Positions 1 to 5,092 of a DNA stretch of 5,870 nt are shown here, in pieces. The position numbers and the translations under genes were made by a program. Location of the stretch: contig JAQUSA010000006.1 of NCBI GenBank assembly GCA_028715315.1, positions 11,598 to 17,467 of the forward strand, in the 5' to 3' direction. This DNA is from Candidatus Omnitrophota bacterium. Its GTDB lineage: Bacteria; Omnitrophota; Gorgyraeia; Pluralincolimonadales; Pluralincolimonadaceae. How positions within the stretch are numbered: position 1 is the stretch's first letter; each line of letters starts with the position of its first letter. The notes beneath the pieces are model-generated. The model made no database searches. It was not told the DNA's origin and saw only the letters and a list, made by a program, of their open reading frames with translations.

Positions 1-126
1 CGAGGACTTGCCCGAGCCGGAGAGGCCCGTAAACACTATGAATTTATCGCGAGGCAGCTTCAGGTCGATGTCCTTAAGGTTATGGACCCTTGCGCCTCGT
101 ATATTTATGTATTTTATGTTATCCAT
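1..126 (-). CDS. uvrA: UvrA, excinuclease ABC subunit A, N-terminal fragment (gene runs off the window)
   Basis: UvrA is the DNA-damage-recognition ATPase of the UvrABC nucleotide excision repair complex in the cytoplasm. Only the first 42 codons are here, starting at the ATG at 126 and running off the left edge. They show the family's N-terminus: a short strand ending in RGARVHNLKDIDL (residues 10-22), then the P-loop (Walker A) of the first ABC ATPase domain, GLSGSGKSS (residues 34-42), including the LSGSGKSS form typical of UvrA. The rest of the roughly 900-residue protein, including zinc modules and the second ATPase domain, lies outside. No convincing Shine-Dalgarno sequence precedes the ATG. 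A hairpin terminator (143-176) separates it from the biosynthetic operon, so it is probably a separate unit or is reached by read-through. I found no LexA-type operator in the 84-base gap. Identification is firm from the motif order, despite the short fragment. Confidence 0.93.
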   Translation of the reverse strand, partial: MDNIKYINIRGARVHNLKDIDLKLPRDKFIVFTGLSGSGKSS

Positions 127-142
127 GATTTAGGGGAGACCC

Positions 143-176
143 GGAAAGCAAGGCGGAGCAGTTTCGCTGCTCCGCC
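143..176 (-). terminator. Probable intrinsic terminator after the biosynthetic operon
   Basis: A perfect 10-bp stem (GGCGGAGCAG at 152-161 pairing with CTGCTCCGCC at 167-176) has a 5-base loop that reads CGAAA on the minus strand. On that strand it is followed by TTGCTTTCC (151-143), a poor U-tract. On the plus strand no T-run follows, so it fits transcription leftward, out of the operon. It sits 34 bases after the stop of the small repeat-protein gene and 17 bases before the uvrA start codon. The stem is GC-rich and exact. The weak U-tract suggests incomplete termination or partial read-through into uvrA. The 177-210 gap between hairpin and stop codon is AT-rich, and I see no clear promoter in it. 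Confidence 0.75.
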
Positions 177-210
177 GGTGCATAAACATGTTAAATAATA
201 ATGGTGATGC

Positions 211-438
211 TTACTTGCCGCCTCTCTTCATCTTCGCCTTCGACACGTCGCCCTGCTTGTCGATGAAGTAAAGGTAGCCTTTCTCTCTCTTGACGCCGAG
301 TTTGGTGACCTTCTTGGGCTTGCCGCCTTTGCTTCCGCCCCTCGCCATCTTCGCCATCGAGATGTCACCCTGTTTGTCGAGATAGTACAGATAACCCTTC
401 TCTCTCTTGATACCGGCTTTAGCTACTTTCTGAGCCAA
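211..438 (-). CDS. Small basic protein made of two tandem 32-residue repeats, function unknown
   Basis: This 75-residue protein matches no named family that I can recall. It contains two copies of one unit, residues 4-35 and 43-74, identical at 24 of 32 positions. The shared pattern is KV-x-K-x-G-[IV]-KREKGYLY-[YF]-[LI]-DKQGD-[IV]-S-x-AKM-x-RGG. A Gly/Lys/Ser/Pro linker joins them and a lysine ends the protein. There are 18 Lys and 4 Arg against 6 Asp/Glu. No signal peptide, membrane segment or cysteine is present. The pattern GYLYYLD-KQGD-ISMAKM suggests a beta-hairpin per repeat (inference). The start is TTG at 438, set by an exact GGAGGTGA six bases upstream and by the repeat beginning just after it. 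It lies 25 bases after nadX, so it may be the last gene of the operon, but the strong ribosome site suggests higher expression than its neighbours. A nucleic-acid-binding role is possible from charge alone. The two copies differ in DNA, so the duplication is not an assembly artefact. Confidence 0.85.
   Translation of the reverse strand: MAQKVAKAGIKREKGYLYYLDKQGDISMAKMARGGSKGGKPKKVTKLGVKREKGYLYFIDKQGDVSKAKMKRGGK
217..312 (-). repeat. Second copy of the in-gene tandem repeat (96 bases)
   Basis: This encodes residues 43-74 of the small basic protein. It is in frame with, and 117 bases away from, the copy at 334-429. The best-conserved core is KREKGYLY through DKQGD. Differences from copy one are mostly conservative (I/V, Y/F, L/I) or involve lysine (M/K, A/K). 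Confidence 0.88.
334..429 (-). repeat. First copy of the in-gene tandem repeat (96 bases)
   Basis: This encodes residues 4-35 of the small basic protein and is the partner of the copy at 217-312. Third-position changes between the copies show that they have diverged under protein-level constraint rather than being a recent exact duplication. Confidence 0.88.
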
Positions 439-444
439 TTGTAT

Positions 445-452
445 TCACCTCC
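445..452 (-). promoter_or_regulatory. Strong Shine-Dalgarno sequence for the small repeat protein
   Basis: GGAGGTGA on the minus strand is fully complementary to the usual 3' end of 16S rRNA. It lies 6 bases before the TTG at 438. It is the best ribosome site in the window and decides the non-ATG start. It falls in the 25-base gap after the nadX stop. Confidence 0.88.
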
Positions 453-463
453 CTTCTTCTATC

Positions 464-1273
464 TCATGTACCTATTTTGGCCTTCCCCATTATCCCGTCC
501 AATGTTGCGATAGCCGAAAGGACCGCCATATAGCTGGTCTTGGGATTTCCAGGGGACGGTACATTTTCCGTCCGAGCGGTAAGTTTTCCGAAATCTCCTT
601 CCGCTTCGACCTCATGCACATTCCTCTTTGCGCCGGGGGAAGCTATTATCCTTACCTTAGTGTCCACCGGCCCTATGCCGCATATGCTCAACGTCGCGGC
701 AACGTTTATATTTGCGGGAAAACCCTCCATCGCCTCCATCGCGTCGCCTTCGAAGAGGACTTTGTCTTTCCTGATCTGACCTAGGTCTATCTTATTCTTG
801 ACGATATACGGCGCGCCACTGAATCCCTCGGGCGGCTTGGTGGTCGTCAGCGTGACCTTCCTGACCTTAGAGCGCTTCGCTCCCTTAAGGCCGTCGAGCC
901 CGCATATAGCCCCGCTCGGGAGATAGATCCTCGCCTTGCTCTTTTCCGCGAGCGCGAAAATATCCTTATATCCCTTCAGAAGGCCTCCCGTGCTCATTAT
1001 CATTACGTCCTTTCCGGAACGGACCGCCTTCCTCGCGATATCCCCGGAGACGCCCGCAGAGGCCGCCTCGATCACCAGCCCGGACGCTTTTATGAGCTTA
1101 TCCGTATCCGTTATCCGCGGCCTTGACCTCAGCGATCCCGCGAGTTTTAACGCGCTTTGGAGGTCCTTATCAGAAAGAGCGACCAGCTCCGCTTTGCCCT
1201 TGAGGTTCCTGTCGATATGCCCGGCGATCTTTGAACCTATCGTTCCGCATCCGATTATCCCTATCCGGATCAT
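464..1273 (-). CDS. nadX: L-aspartate dehydrogenase (NadX type)
   Basis: It oxidises L-aspartate to iminoaspartate with NAD(P)+, replacing the flavoprotein NadB as supplier of NadA. The 269 residues match the family's usual length. An N-terminal Rossmann fold opens with IGIIGCGTIG (residues 4-13). The C-terminal domain carries the family's conserved blocks: PSGAICGLDG (119-128), TTTKPP (143-148), FEGDAMEA (174-181), FPANINVAAT (185-194), NVHE (218-221), which holds the likely catalytic histidine 220, and NPKTSYMAVLSA (243-254). The ATG at 1273 is 7 bases after the nadA stop. The nadA stop TGA forms part of its Shine-Dalgarno sequence (GAGG at 1279-1282, 5-base spacing), so the two are very probably translationally coupled. 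Pairing directly with nadA makes the NAD-synthesis role much more likely than a catabolic one. The preference for NAD or NADP cannot be read safely here. Confidence 0.93.
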   Translation of the reverse strand: MIRIGIIGCGTIGSKIAGHIDRNLKGKAELVALSDKDLQSALKLAGSLRSRPRITDTDKLIKASGLVIEAASAGVSGDIARKAVRSGKDVMIMSTGGLLKGYKDIFALAEKSKARIYLPSGAICGLDGLKGAKRSKVRKVTLTTTKPPEGFSGAPYIVKNKIDLGQIRKDKVLFEGDAMEAMEGFPANINVAATLSICGIGPVDTKVRIIASPGAKRNVHEVEAEGDFGKLTARTENVPSPGNPKTSYMAVLSAIATLDGIMGKAKIGT

Positions 1274-1280
1274 GACGGCC

Positions 1281-2258
1281 TCAGTACCCGACTGTCGCTG
1301 ACATCGGCTTTTCGCCCGATACCGCCAGCATCCTGTCGAGGACCTTCTTCGCCTTGCTGCATATGTCGTCGGGCACCTCTATCTTGTATACCATATTTTC
1401 AAGCGAATGCGCAAGCCATCCAAGCGTTGTAAGCTTCATGCTCGGGCAGATCAAATGGGGCGTCGCGAGAAAAAACTCCTTATCGGGGTTCTCCCTCTTC
1501 AGTTTATAAAGCATGCCCGACTCGGTCCCTATGATGAACCTCTTTGATCTGGACTGTTTAATATACTTGAACATGCCGCCCGTAGAGCATATATGGTCGG
1601 CAAGCGCGAGCACTTCGGGCTCACACTCGGGATGCGCGATAAACTCCACATCAGGGTACGTCTTCCTTACCTCGAGGATATCTTCCTCCTGCACCCTTAT
1701 ATGGGTCGGGCAGAAGCCCTTCCATAATATTATCTGCTTATCGGGCACCTGGGTTTGGACGTACCTTCCGAGGTTCCTGTCCGGAACGAAGATCACCTTC
1801 TTATGTCCGCTGAGGGACCTGACTATCTCTACCGCGTTTGAGGAGGTGCAGCATATATCGCTTTCGGCCTTGACCTTTGCCGAGGAATTGACATAACATA
1901 CCACCGCCGCGTCGGGGTATTCCGCTTTCATCGTGCGCAACTTCTCCGCGGTGATCATATCAGCCATGGGACATCCCGCCTCAACGACCGGGAGCAGGAC
2001 AGTCTTGTCCGGGTTCAATATGGCCGCCGTCTCCGCCATGAACGTGACGCCGCAAAAGATTATTACCTTCGCATCCGTACGCACCGCGGCCTGGCTCAGC
2101 GCGAGGGAATCGCCGGTTATGTCCGCGAGCTCCTGCACCTCGTCGCGCTGGTAATTATGCGCGATGATCACGGCGTTCCTGTCCTTCTTAAGCCTCAGTA
2201 TCTTCTTCTTAAGCAGTTCGTTATAGCTGGCGTCTGTGTTTTCCGGCTGTTTAACCAC
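1281..2258 (-). CDS. nadA: Quinolinate synthase NadA
   Basis: NadA condenses iminoaspartate with dihydroxyacetone phosphate to give quinolinate, the precursor of NAD, using an oxygen-sensitive [4Fe-4S] cluster. The 325-residue protein has the three repeated subdomains of the family. The three cluster cysteines are visible: C96 in AGCPMAD, C183 in KGFCPTH and C271 in LICPSMK. Other signatures are AHNYQRDEVQELAD (33-46), GDSLALS (49-55), YVNSSA (122-127), HPEC (209-212) and STGGM (225-229). The start is GTG at 2258, the only start codon between an upstream in-frame TGA and the conserved region. It overlaps the 3' end of panD by 8 bases, and no clear Shine-Dalgarno sequence precedes it, so its translation probably depends on ribosomes finishing panD. 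The partner enzyme NadX lies immediately downstream. NadC, the next step, is not in the window. Confidence 0.96.
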   Translation of the reverse strand: MVKQPENTDASYNELLKKKILRLKKDRNAVIIAHNYQRDEVQELADITGDSLALSQAAVRTDAKVIIFCGVTFMAETAAILNPDKTVLLPVVEAGCPMADMITAEKLRTMKAEYPDAAVVCYVNSSAKVKAESDICCTSSNAVEIVRSLSGHKKVIFVPDRNLGRYVQTQVPDKQIILWKGFCPTHIRVQEEDILEVRKTYPDVEFIAHPECEPEVLALADHICSTGGMFKYIKQSRSKRFIIGTESGMLYKLKRENPDKEFFLATPHLICPSMKLTTLGWLAHSLENMVYKIEVPDDICSKAKKVLDRMLAVSGEKPMSATVGY

Positions 2259-2613
2259 GGCCGCTCTTTTTCATCCTGTTCTTTCCGTCGACGAAGACGA
2301 CCCTCGGCTTCATCTTCTTAGCCTCAGCCGTATCCACGAGGCAGTAAGATATGATTATAACTATGTCGCCCCTATGAGCCCATCTCGCTGCGGCGCCGTT
2401 CATGCAGATCGTGCCGCTTCCGGGCCTTCCCGCTATGGCATATGTCTCCACGCGTGAACCGTTATTCAGGTTAACTATTTGGACGCGTTCTCCGGGCAAT
2501 ATATCGGCAGACCCCAGGAGTTTTCCGTCTATGGTGATCGAGCCGGTATATTTCAGGTTGGCCTCGGTAACGGTCGCGCCGTGTATCTTGGACTTAAGCA
2601 TTGTCCTGAGCAT
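2251..2613 (-). CDS. panD: Aspartate 1-decarboxylase PanD (pyruvoyl proenzyme)
   Basis: PanD decarboxylates L-aspartate to beta-alanine for pantothenate synthesis. The 120-residue proenzyme is close to the usual 115-130. The self-cleavage site Gly24-Ser25 is in YTGSITID (residues 22-29). Ser25 would become the pyruvoyl group of the alpha chain. Other expected residues are Lys9 and His11 in MLKSKIHG, Arg54, and Thr57-Tyr58 in VETYAI. ADILPGERVQIVN (36-48), GSGTICMNGAAA (65-76) and GDIVIIISY (82-90) are family blocks. Position 12 is Gly where Arg is common. The ATG at 2613 follows the panC TAG stop with no gap, behind GAGGAG (2618-2623). The C-terminal tail (about residues 99-120) is Lys/Arg-rich. 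PanC, encoded just upstream, uses its product directly. Confidence 0.96.
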   Translation of the reverse strand: MLRTMLKSKIHGATVTEANLKYTGSITIDGKLLGSADILPGERVQIVNLNNGSRVETYAIAGRPGSGTICMNGAAARWAHRGDIVIIISYCLVDTAEAKKMKPRVVFVDGKNRMKKSGRG

Positions 2614-3456
2614 CTATCTCCTCACTATGATGTTGTCTATCAGGCGGGTCTTCCCGACCCATGCGGCCACCGCTATAAGCGCTTCGCCTTTTATGTTCTT
2701 CATATCCTTCAGTTCTTTCGTATCCACAACGGATACGTAATCTATCTTGGCGGCGATCGGCCTGATCTTACTGCGTATGCCGGATATTATTCCCGCAGCG
2801 TCCCCATTGCCTGATTTTATCAGAACTCCCGCCTCTTGTAAAGCGCGATATATCGTCGGGGCGGCGCTCCTCTCGTCGGCAGACAGGTATCTATTGCGGG
2901 ATGACATGGCAAGGCCGTCCTTTTCCCTGACGGTAGGCATAATGACGATATCCGTATCCATATCCAGGTCCCCGGACATCCGCTTCAGGACTATCGCCTG
3001 TTGCGCATCCTTCTGCCCCAGGTACATCCTGTCCGGCCTTATAATATTAAGCAGCTTCGCCACGACGGTCGTTACGCCCTCAAAATGCGACGGGCGCGAT
3101 CTCCCGCAAAGGTTCTCCGTAAGGCCGCGCACCCGCACATACGTCGAGTATCCGGCGGGATACATCGACTTTGCGTCAGGGTAAAATATATACGATACGC
3201 CCGCTTTCCTGCATAACGAGGCATCCCTCTTCATGTCGCGGGGATATCTCAGGTAGTCCTCCTTCGGCCCGAACTGCGCAGGGTTGACGAATATGCTCAC
3301 TACCGAAATATCGGTTTCCTTGCGCGCCCTCCTTACAAGCGAAAGGTGCCCCTCGTGGAGACAGCCCATCGTCGGCACGAAACCGACCGTGCGGCCCTTC
3401 CTGCGGTGCGCGGACAATTCCCTCTTCATCAGCCCTATCGAACGTAGGATCCTCAT
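2614..3456 (-). CDS. panC: Pantothenate synthetase (pantoate--beta-alanine ligase) PanC
   Basis: PanC joins pantoate and beta-alanine with ATP, through a pantoyl-adenylate, to make pantothenate, the vitamin core of CoA. The 280 residues match the family (E. coli about 283). It is a class I-tRNA-synthetase-like nucleotidyltransferase: the HIGH-type motif is HEGH (34-37) within FVPTMGCLHEGH, and the KMSKS-equivalent loop is MSSRNRYLS (184-192). SIFVNPAQFGPKEDYLRYPR (54-73) and IIRPDRMYLGQKDAQQ (138-153) are the substrate-site blocks. The first has Cys32 where Ala is common. The reading frame is open further upstream to 3663, but that part overlaps folK in another frame and has no PanC similarity. 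The ATG at 3456 is the right start, overlapping the folK TGA as ATGA. panD follows directly and supplies beta-alanine. panB, the maker of pantoate's precursor, is not here. Confidence 0.96.
   Translation of the reverse strand: MRILRSIGLMKRELSAHRRKGRTVGFVPTMGCLHEGHLSLVRRARKETDISVVSIFVNPAQFGPKEDYLRYPRDMKRDASLCRKAGVSYIFYPDAKSMYPAGYSTYVRVRGLTENLCGRSRPSHFEGVTTVVAKLLNIIRPDRMYLGQKDAQQAIVLKRMSGDLDMDTDIVIMPTVREKDGLAMSSRNRYLSADERSAAPTIYRALQEAGVLIKSGNGDAAGIISGIRSKIRPIAAKIDYVSVVDTKELKDMKNIKGEALIAVAAWVGKTRLIDNIIVRR
2618..2623 (-). promoter_or_regulatory. Shine-Dalgarno sequence for panD inside the end of panC
   Basis: GAGGAG on the minus strand lies 4 bases before the panD ATG and within the last codons of panC (Val-Arg-Arg-stop). 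It supports the first of the two nearby ATG codons as the panD start and suggests coupled translation. Confidence 0.7.
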
Positions 3457-3929
3457 CTTTTTTCCGCCGTGGCAAGCCCTTTCATTATCTCTAATGCCGT
3501 CTTCTTTAATATGGGATGCAACGCCCCGGGCGCGATCTCGGCAAGGGGTTCTATCATGAAAAGGCGCTTGTGCAGAAGCAGGTGCGGGACCGTAAGCTCG
3601 GAGTCGTCGATGACCATATCGCCATACAGGAGGATATCCAGGTCTATCTCCCTGGGCGCCCACCTTACATCCGAGGGAGTCCTGCCGGCCTTCAGCTCTA
3701 TTTGTTTGAGGTGTTTCAGGAGGTCATGAGGGCCGAGCGAAGTCCTTATCTCGGCCGCGCCGTCCAGATACTTACCCTGGCCGGGGGGACCGCCGACAGG
3801 TTCCGTCTCATATAGCGACGACACCTTCACGACTTCAACAACGCCGGCAGATCTCAGCAATTCAACTGCCTTAAGGATATTACCGCGCCTGTCGCCCAGG
3901 TTCGAGCCAAGCGCAATAAATGCGTTTAT
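3453..3929 (-). CDS. folK: HPPK, 2-amino-4-hydroxy-6-hydroxymethyldihydropteridine pyrophosphokinase, with a probable ATA start
   Basis: FolK transfers pyrophosphate from ATP to hydroxymethyl-dihydropterin in folate synthesis. With the start at 3929 the protein is 158 residues, the usual length (E. coli about 159). It begins NAFIALGSNLGDR (residues 2-14), the universal HPPK N-terminus. It also has YETEP (40-44), and the signature RWAPREIDLDILLYG (89-103), whose Asp96 and Asp98 match the two Mg-binding aspartates. VPHLLLHKRLFMIEPLAEIAP (roughly 113-133) is the conserved C-terminal block. The first conventional start codon in frame is TTG at 3860, which would delete GSNLGDR and 23 residues. Between that conserved region and an in-frame TGA upstream there is no ATG, GTG, TTG or CTG. 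ATA at 3927-3929 overlaps the dapL stop as ATAA and gives the expected N-terminus. ATC at 3933-3935 is an alternative. The gene's identity is certain; the start is inferred. Confidence 0.9.
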   Translation of the reverse strand: MNAFIALGSNLGDRRGNILKAVELLRSAGVVEVVKVSSLYETEPVGGPPGQGKYLDGAAEIRTSLGPHDLLKHLKQIELKAGRTPSDVRWAPREIDLDILLYGDMVIDDSELTVPHLLLHKRLFMIEPLAEIAPGALHPILKKTALEIMKGLATAEKR

Positions 3930-5092
3930 AGGGATTTCTTTATTCTCCGGATGGCTTCCTTTATCCTGTCCTTTTCAACGGTAACCGCCATGCGAATATA
4001 TCCTTCCCCGTTCTTTCCTAGGCCCACACCAGGGGTCGCGACAATATCCGCCTTCTCCAGAAGGGCCTTTGCCATTCCGGATGAATCATAGCCGCGAAGC
4101 GTCCTTGCCCAGATATAGAACGTCGCCTTCGGCTTCGACACCTTCCAGCCGAGCGAATTGAGCCCGTCAACGAGCGCGTTCCTGCGTTCCCGGTAAACTG
4201 AGTTGGCCTTCCTGACGGCGTCCTGGGGACCCTCCAGCGCCGCGATACCGGCTATCTGTATCGCCTGGAATATGCCCGAATCCATGTTCGACTTGACCTT
4301 CGCGAGCCCTTCGATCGCCTTCCTGTTCCCGCATGCCCAGCCTACCCTCCAGCCGGTCATGTTATAGGTCTTTGAAAGCGAATGGAACTCTACCGATGAA
4401 TCCTTCGCGCCCTCGATCTCGAGTATGCTCATGGGCTTGTATCCGTCGTAGCATACCTCTGAATATGCCGCGTCGCTGCATATCAGCAGGTTATTCCTAT
4501 TGGCGAAATCAAGGACCTTCCCGTAGAACTCGCCGTCCGCGACAGCCCCGGTCGGGTTATTCGGGTAATTGACGAATATCGTCTTCGCCCTGCCTAATAC
4601 TGTCCTCTCTATCTTCGATAGGTCGGGCAGGAAGTCATTCTCCTGCAGTAAAGGCATTATATACGGGATGCCTCCCGCAAACGTTGTGCCTATCTTATAT
4701 GGCGGATAGCACGGGTCCGGCACGAGCACGTAATCGCCCGGATTTACGAAAGCCAGCGGGAAATGCGCGATGCCTTCCTTCGACCCTATCAGGGGCAGGA
4801 TCTCCGTTTCAGGGTCAAGCGTGACCCTGAAACGCTTCTTGTACCACTTCGCAATAGCCTGCCTGAACTGCGGCATGCCCGCGTCAAGCGCATAGTGATG
4901 GTTCGAAGGGTCCCTGGCTGCCTTATCCAGCGCGTCTACTATATGCTTCGGCGTCGGAAGGTCGGGATCGCCGATGCCCAGGTCGATGATATCACGGCCA
5001 TCCGCCCTGGCCTTCCTCTTCGCCTTATCTATCTCGGCAAAAAGGTATGGAGGAAGGCTCTTCAGCCTTTCCGAGAATTCAAAGTCTGTCAT
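3926..5092 (-). CDS. dapL: LL-diaminopimelate aminotransferase DapL
   Basis: DapL converts tetrahydrodipicolinate directly to LL-diaminopimelate with glutamate as amino donor, bypassing the succinyl- or acetyl-blocked steps of the DapD/C/E route. It is a PLP-dependent fold-type I aminotransferase of 388 residues, the usual length. Diagnostic segments are YLFAEIDKAK (16-25), LGIGDPDLPTP (38-48), NHHYALDAGMPQFR (64-77), LIGSKEGIAH (101-110) and ENDFLPDL (151-158). The PLP pocket is NYPNNPTG (175-182), SDAAY (206-210) and SLSKTYNMTGWRVGW (238-252) with Lys241 as Schiff base. Arg367 in YIRMAV is the likely carboxylate binder. Residue 128 is Cys in PDPCYP, where I would expect Gly. The ATG at 5092 overlaps the dapB stop as ATGA, with GGAG 7 bases upstream inside dapB. 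The order dapA-dapB-dapL supports DapL over a general aspartate aminotransferase. dapF, needed to make the meso form, is not in the window. Confidence 0.94.
   Translation of the reverse strand: MTDFEFSERLKSLPPYLFAEIDKAKRKARADGRDIIDLGIGDPDLPTPKHIVDALDKAARDPSNHHYALDAGMPQFRQAIAKWYKKRFRVTLDPETEILPLIGSKEGIAHFPLAFVNPGDYVLVPDPCYPPYKIGTTFAGGIPYIMPLLQENDFLPDLSKIERTVLGRAKTIFVNYPNNPTGAVADGEFYGKVLDFANRNNLLICSDAAYSEVCYDGYKPMSILEIEGAKDSSVEFHSLSKTYNMTGWRVGWACGNRKAIEGLAKVKSNMDSGIFQAIQIAGIAALEGPQDAVRKANSVYRERRNALVDGLNSLGWKVSKPKATFYIWARTLRGYDSSGMAKALLEKADIVATPGVGLGKNGEGYIRMAVTVEKDRIKEAIRRIKKSL
3945..3948 (-). promoter_or_regulatory. Candidate Shine-Dalgarno sequence for folK inside the end of dapL
   Basis: GGAG on the minus strand is the only good ribosome-binding core before folK. 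It is 9 bases from the in-frame ATC (3933-3935) and 15 bases from the ATA (3927-3929). Its spacing therefore favours ATC, while the stop-start overlap and the family N-terminus favour ATA. The match could be fortuitous, because it lies in coding sequence. Confidence 0.4.
4805..4834 (-). repeat. Perfect 13-bp inverted repeat inside dapL
   Basis: Plus-strand CGTTTCAGGGTCA (4805-4817) is followed by AGCG and then its exact reverse complement TGACCCTGAAACG (4822-4834). In mRNA this gives a 13-bp stem with a 4-base loop, covering the codons for about residues 87-96 of DapL (around FRVTLDPET). No T-run follows on either strand, so it is not a standard terminator. It does not disrupt the protein. 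Its role is unknown. Confidence 0.9.

Noticed and set aside
186..195. AACATGTT palindrome between the small gene and uvrA as a LexA/SOS operator
   Set aside because: The spacing and half-sites fit neither the E. coli CTG-N10-CAG form nor the Bacillus GAAC-N4-GTTC form. It is a short palindrome in AT-rich DNA.
217..429. Repeat in the small gene as a CRISPR-like or assembly duplication
   Set aside because: There are only two copies, in frame, diverged at the DNA level with conservative amino-acid changes, and no spacer structure.
936..1301. Plus-strand open frames of 70 to 154 codons opposite the real genes (for example 936-1301, 1513-1896, 2747-3184, 4763-5227, 5465-5830)
   Set aside because: All lie antisense to recognisable enzymes with full motif sets, show no family motifs of their own, and are explained by codon bias of the minus-strand genes.
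3176..3475. Minus-strand 99-codon frame within panC and folK
   Set aside because: It is a shifted frame of panC with low-complexity charged composition and no motif.
3457..3663. Sixty-nine-codon upstream extension of the panC reading frame
   Set aside because: It overlaps folK in a different frame, is rich in Arg/Pro/Gly as expected for a shadow, and has no PanC similarity. The ATG at 3456 gives the family's normal N-terminus and an ATGA overlap.
3653..3664. TGGGCGCCCA palindrome in folK
   Set aside because: A single 10-base palindrome in coding sequence is expected by chance, and there is no second copy or context.
3453..3860. Short folK starting at TTG 3860 (135 residues)
   Set aside because: It would remove the universally conserved GSNLGDR region, which is encoded intact just upstream in the same frame.
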